This document shows, piece after piece, positions 17,527 to 25,767 of a DNA stretch of 64,000 bases. The notes under the pieces are model-generated. The model saw only the letters and a program-made list of their open reading frames with translations. It ran no database searches and had not been told where the DNA came from. A program made the position numbers and the translations under genes. Numbering within the stretch: the first letter of the stretch is position 1; each line of letters begins with the position of its first letter. Origin of the DNA: Candidatus Poribacteria bacterium (GTDB taxonomy: Bacteria; Poribacteria; WGA-4E; WGA-3G). Location of the stretch: contig JAJEIE010000040.1 of the NCBI GenBank assembly GCA_022827625.1, positions 62,001 through 126,000 on the forward strand, read 5' to 3'.

Positions 17527-17868
17527 ATGAGCACTTACATTCGTCAGCAAAATGGGATCACAATTCTGGAACCAAATGGGAAAATAATAGGACCCTCAGC
17601 ATCAGAATTTCGGGAAACTATCTTACCACAGATAGAGACTGTTGAGACACCCCGCATCCTCATCAATCTTGAACATGTGAATAGAGTTGATAGCACAGGG
17701 CTTGGTGTGCTTATCGGGGCACGTGCCGCTGTAGCGCGAAAGAAAGGTCGTGTGGGAATTATCAATATCAGCAGACAGATCAATAGCCTGATTGTTCTGA
17801 GCCGACTCGTGAGTCTCTTTGAACGTTTCGACAGCGAGGCTGCTGCGGTTTCAGGCTTGTCCACTTAA
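17527..17868 (+). CDS. STAS-domain anti-sigma factor antagonist
   Basis: This 113-residue single STAS domain resembles SpoIIAA/RsbV. The conserved phosphorylation loop is VDSTGLGVL, with Ser56 as the likely acceptor. These proteins bind an anti-sigma kinase and free its sigma factor. The ATG at 17527 follows AGAGGAG. It is the first gene downstream of an ECF-type promoter candidate and is followed by a 69-residue membrane protein and the first sigma-propeller gene, all on the same strand. No serine kinase/anti-sigma gene is visible in the window, so its partner is elsewhere or it acts differently here. Confidence 0.9.
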   Translation: MSTYIRQQNGITILEPNGKIIGPSASEFRETILPQIETVETPRILINLEHVNRVDSTGLGVLIGARAAVARKKGRVGIINISRQINSLIVLSRLVSLFERFDSEAAAVSGLST

Positions 17869-17895
17869 AGCCCAAAGCTCTGTGGAATTCAAACA

Positions 17896-17914
17896 GGGGT
17901 GGTTCTGCCACCCC
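17896..17914 (+). repeat. GC-rich hairpin between STAS gene and small ORF
   Basis: GGGGTGG (17896-17902) and CCACCCC (17908-17914) form a 7-bp stem with a 5-base loop. No T-run follows, so it is more likely a repeat-type or attenuating hairpin than a full terminator. Confidence 0.5.
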
Positions 17915-17940
17915 CTACTTTCCTTCTAAAGGAGAAAACC

Positions 17941-18150
17941 ATGCGCTTTCTAATGATTAACCTAATTCTTGTTTGTTTGTTACTGTTCGGTATCGGTTAT
18001 CTTGCTTTCGGCGATACTGCAGAAATCAGAACCGGGCTTGAATCGGACACTTACCTATACGTTCACAATGCAGAGGATACGGCTTGGAAAGCGTCTTTTG
18101 AAACATTGGAAAGTCGCGAGCGGAGCTCGCTCCTACAAGAAGAGGCATAA
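17941..18150 (+). CDS. Small membrane or secreted protein, 69 residues
   Basis: The ATG at 17941 has AAAGGAG 8 bp upstream. The N-terminus MRFLMINLILVCLLLFGIGY is a strong transmembrane segment or signal, followed by a short polar tail. The end of the tail (SRERSSLLQEE) is translated from a palindromic repeat (18116-18130), so the natural gene may have been shorter or was truncated. It sits between the STAS gene and the first sigma-propeller gene and should be co-transcribed with both. No family is recognised. A regulatory role toward the sigma factor is conceivable but purely positional. Confidence 0.5.
   Translation: MRFLMINLILVCLLLFGIGYLAFGDTAEIRTGLESDTYLYVHNAEDTAWKASFETLESRERSSLLQEEA
18116..18130. 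repeat. GCGAGC-GGA-GCTCGC palindrome within coding sequence
   Basis: A perfect 6-bp-arm palindrome in the context TCGCGAGCGGAGCTCGCTCC forms the 3' end of the small ORF. Confidence 0.6.
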
Positions 18151-18208
18151 AAAAATAACGAGATTACTGGAAAACTAAATGCCTCTATGATTCTGGAGGA
18201 GGATTGCA

Positions 18209-21200
18209 ATGGAATGGAACGATGCTGAACTCATCAAACAAATTTTACGAGGCGATCAAGACGCATTCGGTCCCTTGGTTCGGAAATATCAGAAAGGAGT
18301 TCACGCACTGGTGTGGCGGAAGATTGGCGATTTTCACATCGCACAAGAGATTACACAGGACGCTTTTCTCAATGCCTATCGGAAGCTCAGAACTTTGAAA
18401 AACCATAACCAATTCGCCGGATGGCTGTATGTCATCGCCGCAAACTTATGTCGCGACTGGCTCCGAAGGAAACGTTTACCTATGGAATCCATAGATGTTG
18501 ATGATACAAATGAGGTGGATAAGGTGTCATATTCTAAATACTTGGCAGAAAAACAAGAAGCCGATGCCGATGAAACGCGTCGTGAGGTCGTCAAGGAGCT
18601 CCTCCAAAAACTACCCGAAAGTGAACGCACTGTGATGACGCTCCACTACCTCGGTGAGATGACAATCAAAGCCATCAGCGAGTTCCTCGGTGTCTCCCAG
18701 AATACCGTCAAAAGCAGACTCAGCCGCGCCCGAAACCGTTTGCGGAACGAGGAAGATGTCATCCAGCAGAACCTCGGCAGTTTCCAACTCCCACCGCAAC
18801 TGACAGAGAACATCCTACGGGAAGCTGCGCGTATCACACCTGTTGCCCCGACCACAAGTAAACCGGTGGTCCCGTGGGTGATTTCCGCTGCCTCAGCCGT
18901 CTTGATTTTCATATTCGCAGGCGTTGGCACGCAATATCTCTCCCGTTTTCAGGAACCCTATAACCTTAACGCCGTCTCGGAACCGACGGTTCAGGTGATT
19001 GATGCTGTTTTTATTTATGACTCCCCCGCGAAACCCGCGATCCGGAATCAACCGGGAAGTTCCATTGCACCGGGAAAAGGTCTCGGCGCAGGGCAGAAAC
19101 CCGAAAAATCTCTCGTTGCCACGTTACCCATCGACACGACAGATGTTTCGATACCGAAACCGCAATGGACCCAAACCAAGGGGCCTCAAGGTGCCCCAAT
19201 CAACCGCCTCTTCGCAGCAGCCAACGGCGATCTTTACGCCAGAACAGATACTGATCTCTATAGATTGGCAGACGATGGAACCCTATGGCATCTCATCAAT
19301 GCTGACATGTCGGCTAACGGATCCTGGCATATAACAGAGCATGATAACCTCCTTTATGCTGTCTCTGATACAGAAGTTCTCACTTCAATAGATAGAGGTG
19401 AAACATGGGATGCCTTGGGAACGCGTCCAGAAGGGCAATTCGTCGGCATTGTAATGACAGATGAGGCCACTGGGGCGCAAGCCGATATTGTAATGTATTT
19501 GGGACTTGTTGATGGCATATACCGTTCTGCCGATGCCGGTAAATCGTGGGCATCTCTGAACAACGAAGAACTGATAGGTAAGAAGATTCAAGCAATCACT
19601 GCTATCGAAAACAGTGTGTTTGTCGGAACTGATAATGGACTCTATCGCCGTCATTTTGACGGTTGGGAACAGGTACGGGTAGGCGAGATTTCTAAGAATA
19701 TTCGAGCATTGGCGAGTGCTGAGCATCGGCTTTATGCTGCCGTAGGCAGCGCGGTTAAGAATCAGGACGTTTCGAGCATTATGTCAATACAAATAAAAAA
19801 CAACGACTCTTTACTCCTTTATCGCTCAACGGATTTAGGGGATTCGTGGCAGGCGTTAGAAAATTTTATGGAAGCAATTACTTCAGACAGTGTGGAAACA
19901 GCCCCTTCAGACAATTCGGAGAAAATTAGTTTCTCAATTAGTGGTACATCTAACGTGCAGGAAACGGAAGCCACTTCGGACCTCAAAATGGTAGCCTCAC
20001 AAGAAAACCTTTGGGTCATAGACCGCACGGATATTTATACCTCAAATGACGCAGGTGAAACTTGGGTTACCTGGAATCCAGATACCTCAGATGTGGGCGT
20101 TGTTTCCACGGTTGCGCCTTTAGATGCCAGGACACTTTATAAAAGCGGAGAGTTTGGGATTTATCGTACAACCGATGCTGGCAAAACATGGCATCAATTT
20201 AACACGGGATTGGTAAAAACGACCGTGATGAACTTAGTTTCCACACATAAGCGGCTCTACGCCAACACGGGACGCGTCTTTGTTACCTCTTATGATGGTG
20301 GTGAATCGTGGACACCTGTTCAGGGGACCTACACTCCCCTCACGAGTCTTGCCAAATTCAATGGTACTATCTACGCCAGAGGCCACAGCGGAATGTCGCC
20401 GCAACTTTTCCTTCTATCTACTGAAGACAACGAAGTAATCCCTGTGCCTGGAATGCCTATTTTGGGACCGCAAATAGGTGAAGAAATTAAGGACGCGCTT
20501 TCAGAGATAATTCCAGATGACGTTGAGAAAGACGCTGAAGAGAAGACGGAGCCAAACTTCAAAGATTTGGATGTAGAGGATTACAATGAAGTCATAGCGA
20601 ATAGCATAGTGATGTTTTTGCGATCCCTCTTCGGGAATTTTGCCGTCAGCGGCTCTACTTACTATATGGAAACTGAAGGCAGACTCTTCAGATGGAAACT
20701 CGGCGAGACGGAATGGGTTGATACCGGACTCGTAGATGAGGGCCCGTCAGTTGATTCTTTTACCAGCCTTACTGATTACAATATCGTCCACGCCTCCCTC
20801 GCTGTTTCAGGGAGAACCGTCTACGTCGGTAAACGAGATGGGCACCTCTTTCAATCGTTTGACGAGGGAGAAACGTGGAACGATGTTACGGGAGAACTTC
20901 CGTTTTCTTTTCAGCATTTCAAGGCAGTCAAATTCGCTGGGGCCACTATTTACGTGGCAACCGATAAAGGAGTTGCATTTTCAACCGACGGGACCGACTG
21001 GTACGCGGCAACCGATCTGGAAGGCACACCCATCGTTATAGAAAGATTTGCGGTGGACGGGCCAACGCTGTATGGCACCAGCGAGCAATGGGTGTATCAA
21101 TTGAATGGGAATTCTGGGATATGGCGACAGGTTGCGCCGGAAATTCCAATGCCTATTATCTCGCTTGCTGTTGATGGGAACACACTTTATGTCGGGACCG

Positions 21201-21235
21201 AAGGCAGCGGCGTACTACGTTTTAAACTTAATTGA
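18209..21235 (+). CDS. ECF sigma factor fused to transmembrane segment and beta-propeller (copy 1)
   Basis: This 1,008-residue protein begins with a complete ECF sigma factor: region 2 (about 13-80, DAFGPLVRKYQKGVHAL and AQEITQDAF) and region 4 (about 135-180, LPESERTVMTLHYLGEM and NTVKSRLSRARNRL). A single transmembrane helix (about 219-242, PWVISAASAVLIFIFAGVG) leads into a conserved juxtamembrane stretch with PAKPAIRNQ. The remaining 700 residues contain about eight Asp-box/BNR repeats, for example TSIDRGETW, RSTDLGDSW, TTDAGKTW and SFDEGETW, as in Ycf48-like and sialidase-type propellers. Predicted topology puts sigma inside and the propeller outside. GGAGGAGG precedes the ATG. It follows the STAS and small-protein genes. 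Confidence 0.92.
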   Translation: MEWNDAELIKQILRGDQDAFGPLVRKYQKGVHALVWRKIGDFHIAQEITQDAFLNAYRKLRTLKNHNQFAGWLYVIAANLCRDWLRRKRLPMESIDVDDTNEVDKVSYSKYLAEKQEADADETRREVVKELLQKLPESERTVMTLHYLGEMTIKAISEFLGVSQNTVKSRLSRARNRLRNEEDVIQQNLGSFQLPPQLTENILREAARITPVAPTTSKPVVPWVISAASAVLIFIFAGVGTQYLSRFQEPYNLNAVSEPTVQVIDAVFIYDSPAKPAIRNQPGSSIAPGKGLGAGQKPEKSLVATLPIDTTDVSIPKPQWTQTKGPQGAPINRLFAAANGDLYARTDTDLYRLADDGTLWHLINADMSANGSWHITEHDNLLYAVSDTEVLTSIDRGETWDALGTRPEGQFVGIVMTDEATGAQADIVMYLGLVDGIYRSADAGKSWASLNNEELIGKKIQAITAIENSVFVGTDNGLYRRHFDGWEQVRVGEISKNIRALASAEHRLYAAVGSAVKNQDVSSIMSIQIKNNDSLLLYRSTDLGDSWQALENFMEAITSDSVETAPSDNSEKISFSISGTSNVQETEATSDLKMVASQENLWVIDRTDIYTSNDAGETWVTWNPDTSDVGVVSTVAPLDARTLYKSGEFGIYRTTDAGKTWHQFNTGLVKTTVMNLVSTHKRLYANTGRVFVTSYDGGESWTPVQGTYTPLTSLAKFNGTIYARGHSGMSPQLFLLSTEDNEVIPVPGMPILGPQIGEEIKDALSEIIPDDVEKDAEEKTEPNFKDLDVEDYNEVIANSIVMFLRSLFGNFAVSGSTYYMETEGRLFRWKLGETEWVDTGLVDEGPSVDSFTSLTDYNIVHASLAVSGRTVYVGKRDGHLFQSFDEGETWNDVTGELPFSFQHFKAVKFAGATIYVATDKGVAFSTDGTDWYAATDLEGTPIVIERFAVDGPTLYGTSEQWVYQLNGNSGIWRQVAPEIPMPIISLAVDGNTLYVGTEGSGVLRFKLN

Positions 21236-21261
21236 TGGTGGGGCATTATTCCGAGATATTC

Positions 21262-21317
21262 GTAGCATAAACTGTTAGTTTGTGCCCATACGAACGCAAA
21301 CTAACAGTTTGCGCTAC
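21262..21317. repeat. 56-bp palindromic element (AACTGTTAGTTTG family), copy A
   Basis: The left arm GTAGCATAAACTGTTAGTTT (to 21285) is mirrored by a right arm ending AACAGTTTGCGCTAC (21295-21317) around a short centre. It could fold into a long hairpin. Related copies are at 21423, 24934, 26023 and 33685. Confidence 0.85.
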
Positions 21318-21389
21318 AAAAGAGACACTTTATGAGACAAAAAGTTGGTTTCTGACAACCAAAAACTGAAAAAAAGGAGATTTAAAAAA

Positions 21390-22691
21390 ATGTTAAAAAC
21401 GATTGAAAGATCCAAACCGATTGTAGCGCAAACTGTTAGTTTGCGTCGCAGATTGCACAAACTAATGGAACGTACATTGCTGTTAGCAACTTTGTCCATA
21501 GCAATGGGCTTGGCACTGCCGATCCACGCAGGTACACATCAGCTCCTCTTTGATGAGGATGCGATTAAAGACCCTGGCAGTTTGATCGTAAAACTTCAAG
21601 ACACGCGGGCACCGGTATCCCAATTTATTGCATCCCAATTGTCCGAAGATATGCAGTGGATATTACTCGGATACGATGGCGCAAGCAAACCAACACCTCA
21701 GCAGCAGAAGGTCCTACTGTCAGACCTAAATCAACTGCTGCAAATAGGTTCTCTCTACGATGCGCAACGGTTCGCCGATATTCAGCTCAGCGATCAGACG
21801 CTGGCACTCCTCACACAAAATCCACAAGATGAGGAAACATTGGTGCGCCTAAACCGGTCCCTCTTAGCAGATGTCTATCCTTACGAACTCGCCTCGCTTT
21901 CGGCACAGCAAAATTCTGAGGTGTCCAAAGGGATTGAAACGTGCAGAGAGAATTTGCGGCAGATCAAACGCGCCCTTGAGGACTACCAGGCTTCCAACAC
22001 CGGGGCATATCCACAATGGCTCTCCGAACTCTCTCCAGAATATCTGGAGAAGGGGATGCTTCTCTGTCCAGCGGATGCAACAGCAGGGGAGCCCGGTGTC
22101 TTAACCGAAGGTGCCTCCGACCCAACGCTGCCGTGTAGTTATCTCTATGAGATTTGGGCTTCTGAGAAAGAGAGTCAACAAATGCTATGGACACAGGAAG
22201 GCGATATGACACCTATCGTTCGATGTGAACACCATCGTCTCAACCTCAGTCTTAGTGGAAAACTCTATCGTAACGGACCACAGAGAGACATCTATAATAG
22301 CAATAAGATGGGGCTCTCCGCACTTGGTGACGTTGTGCATGACTTACGTAAACAACGCGGAGACGCGTTTCTCAAGACCCAAGAAGGTCGAGAGAAGATC
22401 AAACAAGCCACTGAAGAATTATTCTTCAAACAATTCGTGCCGACACTGCTGAATGCTTTGGCAGATGAAGTTTACACACAACTTGAGGCACAACTCGGCA
22501 AAGGCATTCTCGAGACCCCAATGGGGATGGGTATACTCAAACAAGCCATCCCGAAGATAGAAAATCAAATTAAGGAACAACTGCGGTCGCAACTTGAAGC
22601 GCAACTCGGAACGGAGTTTTTTACGACAAAAGAAGGAAAAGAGATACTTCAGCAGTTATCGGTATTGACGTTACCTGAAGGCGGAAAATAA
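21390..22691 (+). CDS. Exported protein with pseudopilin-like Cys motif, function unknown
   Basis: The ATG at 21390 has AGGAG 9 bp upstream. A TTG 45 bp earlier was rejected. The protein has 433 residues. Residues 11-30 (VAQTVSLRRRLHKL) are translated from a palindromic repeat inserted just before a signal peptide (LLLATLSIAMGLALPIHA). A central segment, CRENLRQIKRALEDYQ followed by GAYPQWLSEL and LLCPAD, resembles the C-terminal half of type II secretion pseudopilin-like proteins with two Cys. The C-terminal third is helical with repeated QLEAQLG. It lies between the first sigma-propeller gene and an ABC permease. No function can be assigned. Confidence 0.7.
   Translation: MLKTIERSKPIVAQTVSLRRRLHKLMERTLLLATLSIAMGLALPIHAGTHQLLFDEDAIKDPGSLIVKLQDTRAPVSQFIASQLSEDMQWILLGYDGASKPTPQQQKVLLSDLNQLLQIGSLYDAQRFADIQLSDQTLALLTQNPQDEETLVRLNRSLLADVYPYELASLSAQQNSEVSKGIETCRENLRQIKRALEDYQASNTGAYPQWLSELSPEYLEKGMLLCPADATAGEPGVLTEGASDPTLPCSYLYEIWASEKESQQMLWTQEGDMTPIVRCEHHRLNLSLSGKLYRNGPQRDIYNSNKMGLSALGDVVHDLRKQRGDAFLKTQEGREKIKQATEELFFKQFVPTLLNALADEVYTQLEAQLGKGILETPMGMGILKQAIPKIENQIKEQLRSQLEAQLGTEFFTTKEGKEILQQLSVLTLPEGGK
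21423..21467. repeat. Palindromic element (AACTGTTAGTTTG family), copy B, right arm degenerate, inside CDS
   Basis: A perfect left arm GTAGCGCAAACTGTTAGTTT (21423-21442, continuing GCG) is followed by a decayed right arm (GCACAAACTAATG). It is translated in frame as part of the N-terminus of the exported protein starting at 21390. Confidence 0.8.
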
Positions 22692-22731
22692 ATGAAGCTT
22701 AAGAATTTAATTCGATAATATTCCAACGCCC

Positions 22732-22788
22732 GGATGCCTGAACTTGTTCAGGGCAGTACACACAGTCCCAAACAAGTTTGGGCATCCT
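22732..22788. repeat. Palindromic element GGATGCC..GGGCATCC
   Basis: The outer arms GGATGCC and GGGCATCC enclose inner palindromes TGAACTTGTTCA and CCAAACAAGTTTGG. A half copy (GGATGCCCGAACTTGTTCGG) occurs at 47101. It lies between the exported protein and the ABC permease. Confidence 0.7.
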
Positions 22789-22842
22789 CCAAAAGTGATG
22801 AGAAATTACCTTAACAAAACAAAAAACAGAGGAGAAATTACC

Positions 22843-24288
22843 ATGTTAATGACATTGATACAAAAAGAGATAATGCATCATATTCTAAGCGTTCGGTTCG
22901 TCGCACTCCTGCTGATGTGTGTTTTGCTTATCCCATTGACCCTTTCTATCAATTACCGTAGGTATAACCAGAATTTCGTTGACTATCAGGAAGCCGTGAA
23001 GCGGACACGGACAGAAGCAAAAGAGAATCCACCGAGCGCACCGGATCCAAACACGGAAGTTTCTAAGCTCTTCCTCAAACCCACGCCGCTGAGCGTCTTT
23101 GCAAACGGTTTGGAAGAAGCACTCCCGACCTATCTTGGGATGACCCGTAATGGCGTGCGGCAAGGTTCAGCAGGCGTTTCTCAGGCATCCGTGGCGTATG
23201 CACTCGGGAACCTTGATTTCTTGTTTATTGTCGGGACGGTTTTCAGTCTGCTCGCGCTTCTGTTTACGTGTGATGCGGTTGCAGGGGAGAGAGAGGCGGG
23301 AACACTCCGGATAAACCTGTCAAATCCGCTGCCGCGAGATGTATTTTTGTGGAGCAAGCTGATCGGTGGATACATTGTGTTTGTGGTCCCATTTTTAATA
23401 TCTTTCCTTCTGGGGTTACTCCTAATCGTCGGGCAAGGATTTCCGCTGGGTGATCTTAAAGTTGCACTGTCAGTGTTAGGTCTCACGCTTATCTCGTTAC
23501 TCTATATTGCTGTGTTTTTTGCGATAGGCGTGGTCATTTCGACCTATCTGGACAACGCCAAGACGGCACTGATTATCGCTTTTACGTTTTGGGTGTTTGC
23601 CGTACTGATTGCGCCCCGCGGCGCGTTTGTCGTCGCGAAACTCGTCGCACCCACTCGGACACAGCAGGCGGTTTATATGGAAAAAACCGCACTTCGCAAC
23701 AATCTGAATAAAGATAAGGATGAGAAGCTTAGTGAAAAAATGGCGCTGGCTTTCGGTAACGGCGGGGGTGGCATGAGTATTAACTTAGGTGACCCAGAGA
23801 CGCAAAAAAAATTGGATAAGCTCAGAGGACCGATTGATGAGCAGTTTCGACTGGAGTTCCAGAATCAAGCAGGCAAAATTGATCGGGACTATCAACGTGA
23901 AAAGGATCGACAAGAGCAAGTCGGCGAGATGCTCTCTCGGATCACACCAACCGCCTCACTCACCTATTTTGCGATGAACCTTACACAAACAGGCAAGTTA
24001 AAAAGGGACACCTACTTTCAAACGGGTGAGCGGTACTACGACCAACTTGAAGATTCGTATTTCAGCGAAATTTCAGATGACATGCTTGCGCAATTTATGC
24101 AAATTGCGAATCAGGCGAATACTGATTCTGAATCCGAGACAGACAAGATCCTGCCGCCGCCAACACTGACAGAACCTTCTGTATCGGACACATTGCGTCG
24201 TTCTGCGATAGATGTGCTTTTACTCGGTTTTTTCGCTGTAGTGTTCACGACAGTGGCGTTCTTAAAGTTCTTCCGATCTGATATTTGA
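22843..24288 (+). CDS. ABC-2 type transporter permease (NosY/GldF-like)
   Basis: This 481-residue membrane protein starts at the ATG at 22843, with GAGGAG 8 bp upstream. Helix 1 (about 15-36) is followed by a long extracytoplasmic loop, then a cluster of helices (about 128-290) containing the ABC-2 hallmark CDAVAGEREAGTLRINLSNPLPR. A second large hydrophilic loop with GNGGGGMS (about 300-440) and a last helix near the C-terminus complete it. This layout is typical of permeases that pair with a separate ATPase for export or lipoprotein/gliding functions. No ATPase gene is adjacent. It is downstream of the first sigma-propeller gene and probably in its unit. Confidence 0.85.
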   Translation: MLMTLIQKEIMHHILSVRFVALLLMCVLLIPLTLSINYRRYNQNFVDYQEAVKRTRTEAKENPPSAPDPNTEVSKLFLKPTPLSVFANGLEEALPTYLGMTRNGVRQGSAGVSQASVAYALGNLDFLFIVGTVFSLLALLFTCDAVAGEREAGTLRINLSNPLPRDVFLWSKLIGGYIVFVVPFLISFLLGLLLIVGQGFPLGDLKVALSVLGLTLISLLYIAVFFAIGVVISTYLDNAKTALIIAFTFWVFAVLIAPRGAFVVAKLVAPTRTQQAVYMEKTALRNNLNKDKDEKLSEKMALAFGNGGGGMSINLGDPETQKKLDKLRGPIDEQFRLEFQNQAGKIDRDYQREKDRQEQVGEMLSRITPTASLTYFAMNLTQTGKLKRDTYFQTGERYYDQLEDSYFSEISDDMLAQFMQIANQANTDSESETDKILPPPTLTEPSVSDTLRRSAIDVLLLGFFAVVFTTVAFLKFFRSDI

Positions 24289-24318
24289 GGTACTACTGTT
24301 CCATCCAGTTTCAAAATT

Positions 24319-24402
24319 GGAGGCGACCCCGTTTGTAGTAGGGCAATTTATTGCCCGTTGGGGAGGCGACCCCGTTTGTAGTAGGGCAATTTATTGCCCG
24401 TT
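24319..24402. repeat. Tandem direct repeat, two copies of 41 bp
   Basis: A unit beginning GGAGGCGACCCCGTTTGTAG and ending TTATTGCCCGTT occurs at 24319-24359 and again at 24362-24402. Each unit contains a GGGCAATTTATTGCCC palindrome that can form a hairpin. It follows the ABC permease gene. Confidence 0.85.
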
Positions 24403-24511
24403 AGGGACGTGCGATAATGCACTTCGCATTTAGGCGTGTACGCCGCAAAATCGCACTACTACGAACTAACCCTCAAATTCAAAATGGATAAAACCCTATG
24501 GAGGCATCTCC

Positions 24512-24667
24512 ATGAAACTGATTATTTCCTCACTCAGCGTATTACTCGTGCTCGGTATCTGCTCCGGGGCTCTGGCAAAAGCCCTAGCGACTGCGCTGAG
24601 AACTTCAATGCCGATTGGTTTGACCCTGCGTTTGCCTTACCCGTCTCTCCGTAGCCGCATCTTTTAA
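24512..24667 (+). pseudogene. Short secreted-peptide ORF, probably a frameshifted remnant
   Basis: An ATG at 24512 with GGAGG 8 bp upstream opens a 51-residue frame starting with a clean signal peptide, MKLIISSLSVLLVLGICSGA then LAKA. Just after the signal sequence the neighbouring frame reads SPSDCAENFNADWFDPAFAL and stops at 24654. That looks more protein-like than the Arg/Leu/Ser-rich tail of the annotated frame. A one-base slip in the GGCAAAAGCCC stretch would join the two, giving a secreted peptide of about 50 residues. Either it is a decayed gene or the sequence has an indel. No family is recognised. Confidence 0.4.
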
Positions 24668-24697
24668 CGACAATGTGGGGAGAAATCAAAATACGAG

Positions 24698-24855
24698 ACT
24701 AACGTTGAAAAGAAAATTTCATCGTAGGTCGGGTTGTCGGAATATTTTTATTTTTTTTTAAAAAATTATGCATCCTTTTCACCTCAAGATGGTATCTTAA
24801 GTAACGAGAGCTTGATACTAACGTTGAAAAGAAAATTTCATCGTAGGTCGGGTTG
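24698..24855. repeat. 39-bp direct repeat pair flanking an ECF-promoter-like segment
   Basis: ACTAACGTTGAAAAGAAAAT continuing to GTAGGTCGGGTTG is present at 24698-24736 and 24817-24855. The 80 bp between them carry a degenerate ECF-type promoter, and this interval is itself repeated at 25768-25850. Confidence 0.85.
24769..24796 (+). promoter_or_regulatory. Degenerate ECF-type promoter copy 2
   Basis: ATGCATCCTTTT with ATC (24772-24774) replacing AAC, then 18 bp, then TATC (24793-24796) replacing CGTC. The conserved CTTAAGT follows. It lies upstream of the secreted lectin-like gene at 25006. Activity is doubtful given both boxes differ. Confidence 0.35.
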
Positions 24856-24933
24856 AACGGGTGGTCGAGAACCCTATCCACGAACAATTATTGATATTGG
24901 GTTTAGCATGGGTTCGATAAAGGGTTTCTACGT

Positions 24934-24989
24934 GTAGCGCAAACTGTTAGTTTGCGCAGTACACCTAACAAACTAACAGTTTGTGCTAC
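24934..24989. repeat. 56-bp palindromic element (AACTGTTAGTTTG family), copy C
   Basis: The left arm GTAGCGCAAACTGTTAGTTT (continuing GCGC) and the right arm ending AACAGTTTGTGCTAC (24967-24989) end 16 bp before the lectin-like gene. The element overlaps the approach to that gene's ribosome site. Confidence 0.85.
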
Positions 24990-25005
24990 AATGAAAGGAG
25001 TTTCA

Positions 25006-25746
25006 ATGCGATTTGGTATGATAACATTACTTTTTTTCTTACCTCTTTCTGCCGCAGCAGGAACGTTTCTCGAAACTTTTGACAACAAAGAACTGGAAGA
25101 CTGGCAGGAACTCGTCCAGTTAAATAAAGTGCCCGCGCTTTGGGAGATCGTTAATGGTGAACTTGAGGTTGTCAATCGTAATACACATCTGCACTTCTTT
25201 ACGACTGGAGATGAGACGTGGGAAGACTATACCGTCGAATTTGACGTTAAGCCGACCAAAAAACACGGCATTGGTGGTATCGCGATTGCCGCACGCGTGA
25301 ACGAGTCTTGGTTGGTTTACTGTGCTGTCCGAGATATAGTGAACGCAATAGGTGATAAACCTCCGGTTCACGAGAGACAGATGGATTGTTTAACCGGTGA
25401 TTTACATGATACAGTGTTCGTACAAATCGCTACCGCGCCTCACCCACTTCTAAAATTGGATAAGTGGTCACACTTGAAGTTAGATGTCTCTCAAAATATC
25501 CTTACCTTCTGGGTTAATGAGGAACGAGTTATGGAACCTACGGAATTTCAGTTAGTTGAAGCCGTTAGAGAACAACTTGGGTTCCCTGAATTTCTGACAG
25601 GAGGTGCCGGTTTCGGATTAGCAAATTACACGGCGCGCCTTGATAATATTACGATCACCGGTGATAGCATTCCAAACAGGGGCAGGTTATCGGTAACATC
25701 CAAGGAAAAACTCGCGATAATATGGGGAGATTTGAAGCGGTTTTAG
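25006..25746 (+). CDS. Secreted concanavalin/LamG-like (DUF1080-type) protein
   Basis: This 246-residue protein starts at the ATG at 25006 with AAAGGAG 6 bp before it. Upstream in-frame codons (KLTVCAT) are repeat sequence and were excluded. A signal peptide (1-18, ending AAAG) precedes a beta-sandwich typical of DUF1080/LamG-type carbohydrate-binding folds: FLETFDNKELEDWQEL, WEIVNGELEVVN, YTVEFDVKP and GFGLANYTARLDNITI. It probably binds or processes a polysaccharide outside the cell. The extreme C-terminus KLAIIWGDLKRF matches tails of three other exported proteins here. It lies between the ABC permease and the second sigma-propeller gene. Confidence 0.75.
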   Translation: MRFGMITLLFFLPLSAAAGTFLETFDNKELEDWQELVQLNKVPALWEIVNGELEVVNRNTHLHFFTTGDETWEDYTVEFDVKPTKKHGIGGIAIAARVNESWLVYCAVRDIVNAIGDKPPVHERQMDCLTGDLHDTVFVQIATAPHPLLKLDKWSHLKLDVSQNILTFWVNEERVMEPTEFQLVEAVREQLGFPEFLTGGAGFGLANYTARLDNITITGDSIPNRGRLSVTSKEKLAIIWGDLKRF

Positions 25747-25767
25747 GAATTGGGACTGAACGAAAAT

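Noticed and set aside
24952-25005. N-terminal extension (KLTVCAT) of the lectin-like protein
   Set aside because: It is translated palindromic repeat; the ATG at 25006 has a strong ribosome site and starts the signal peptide.
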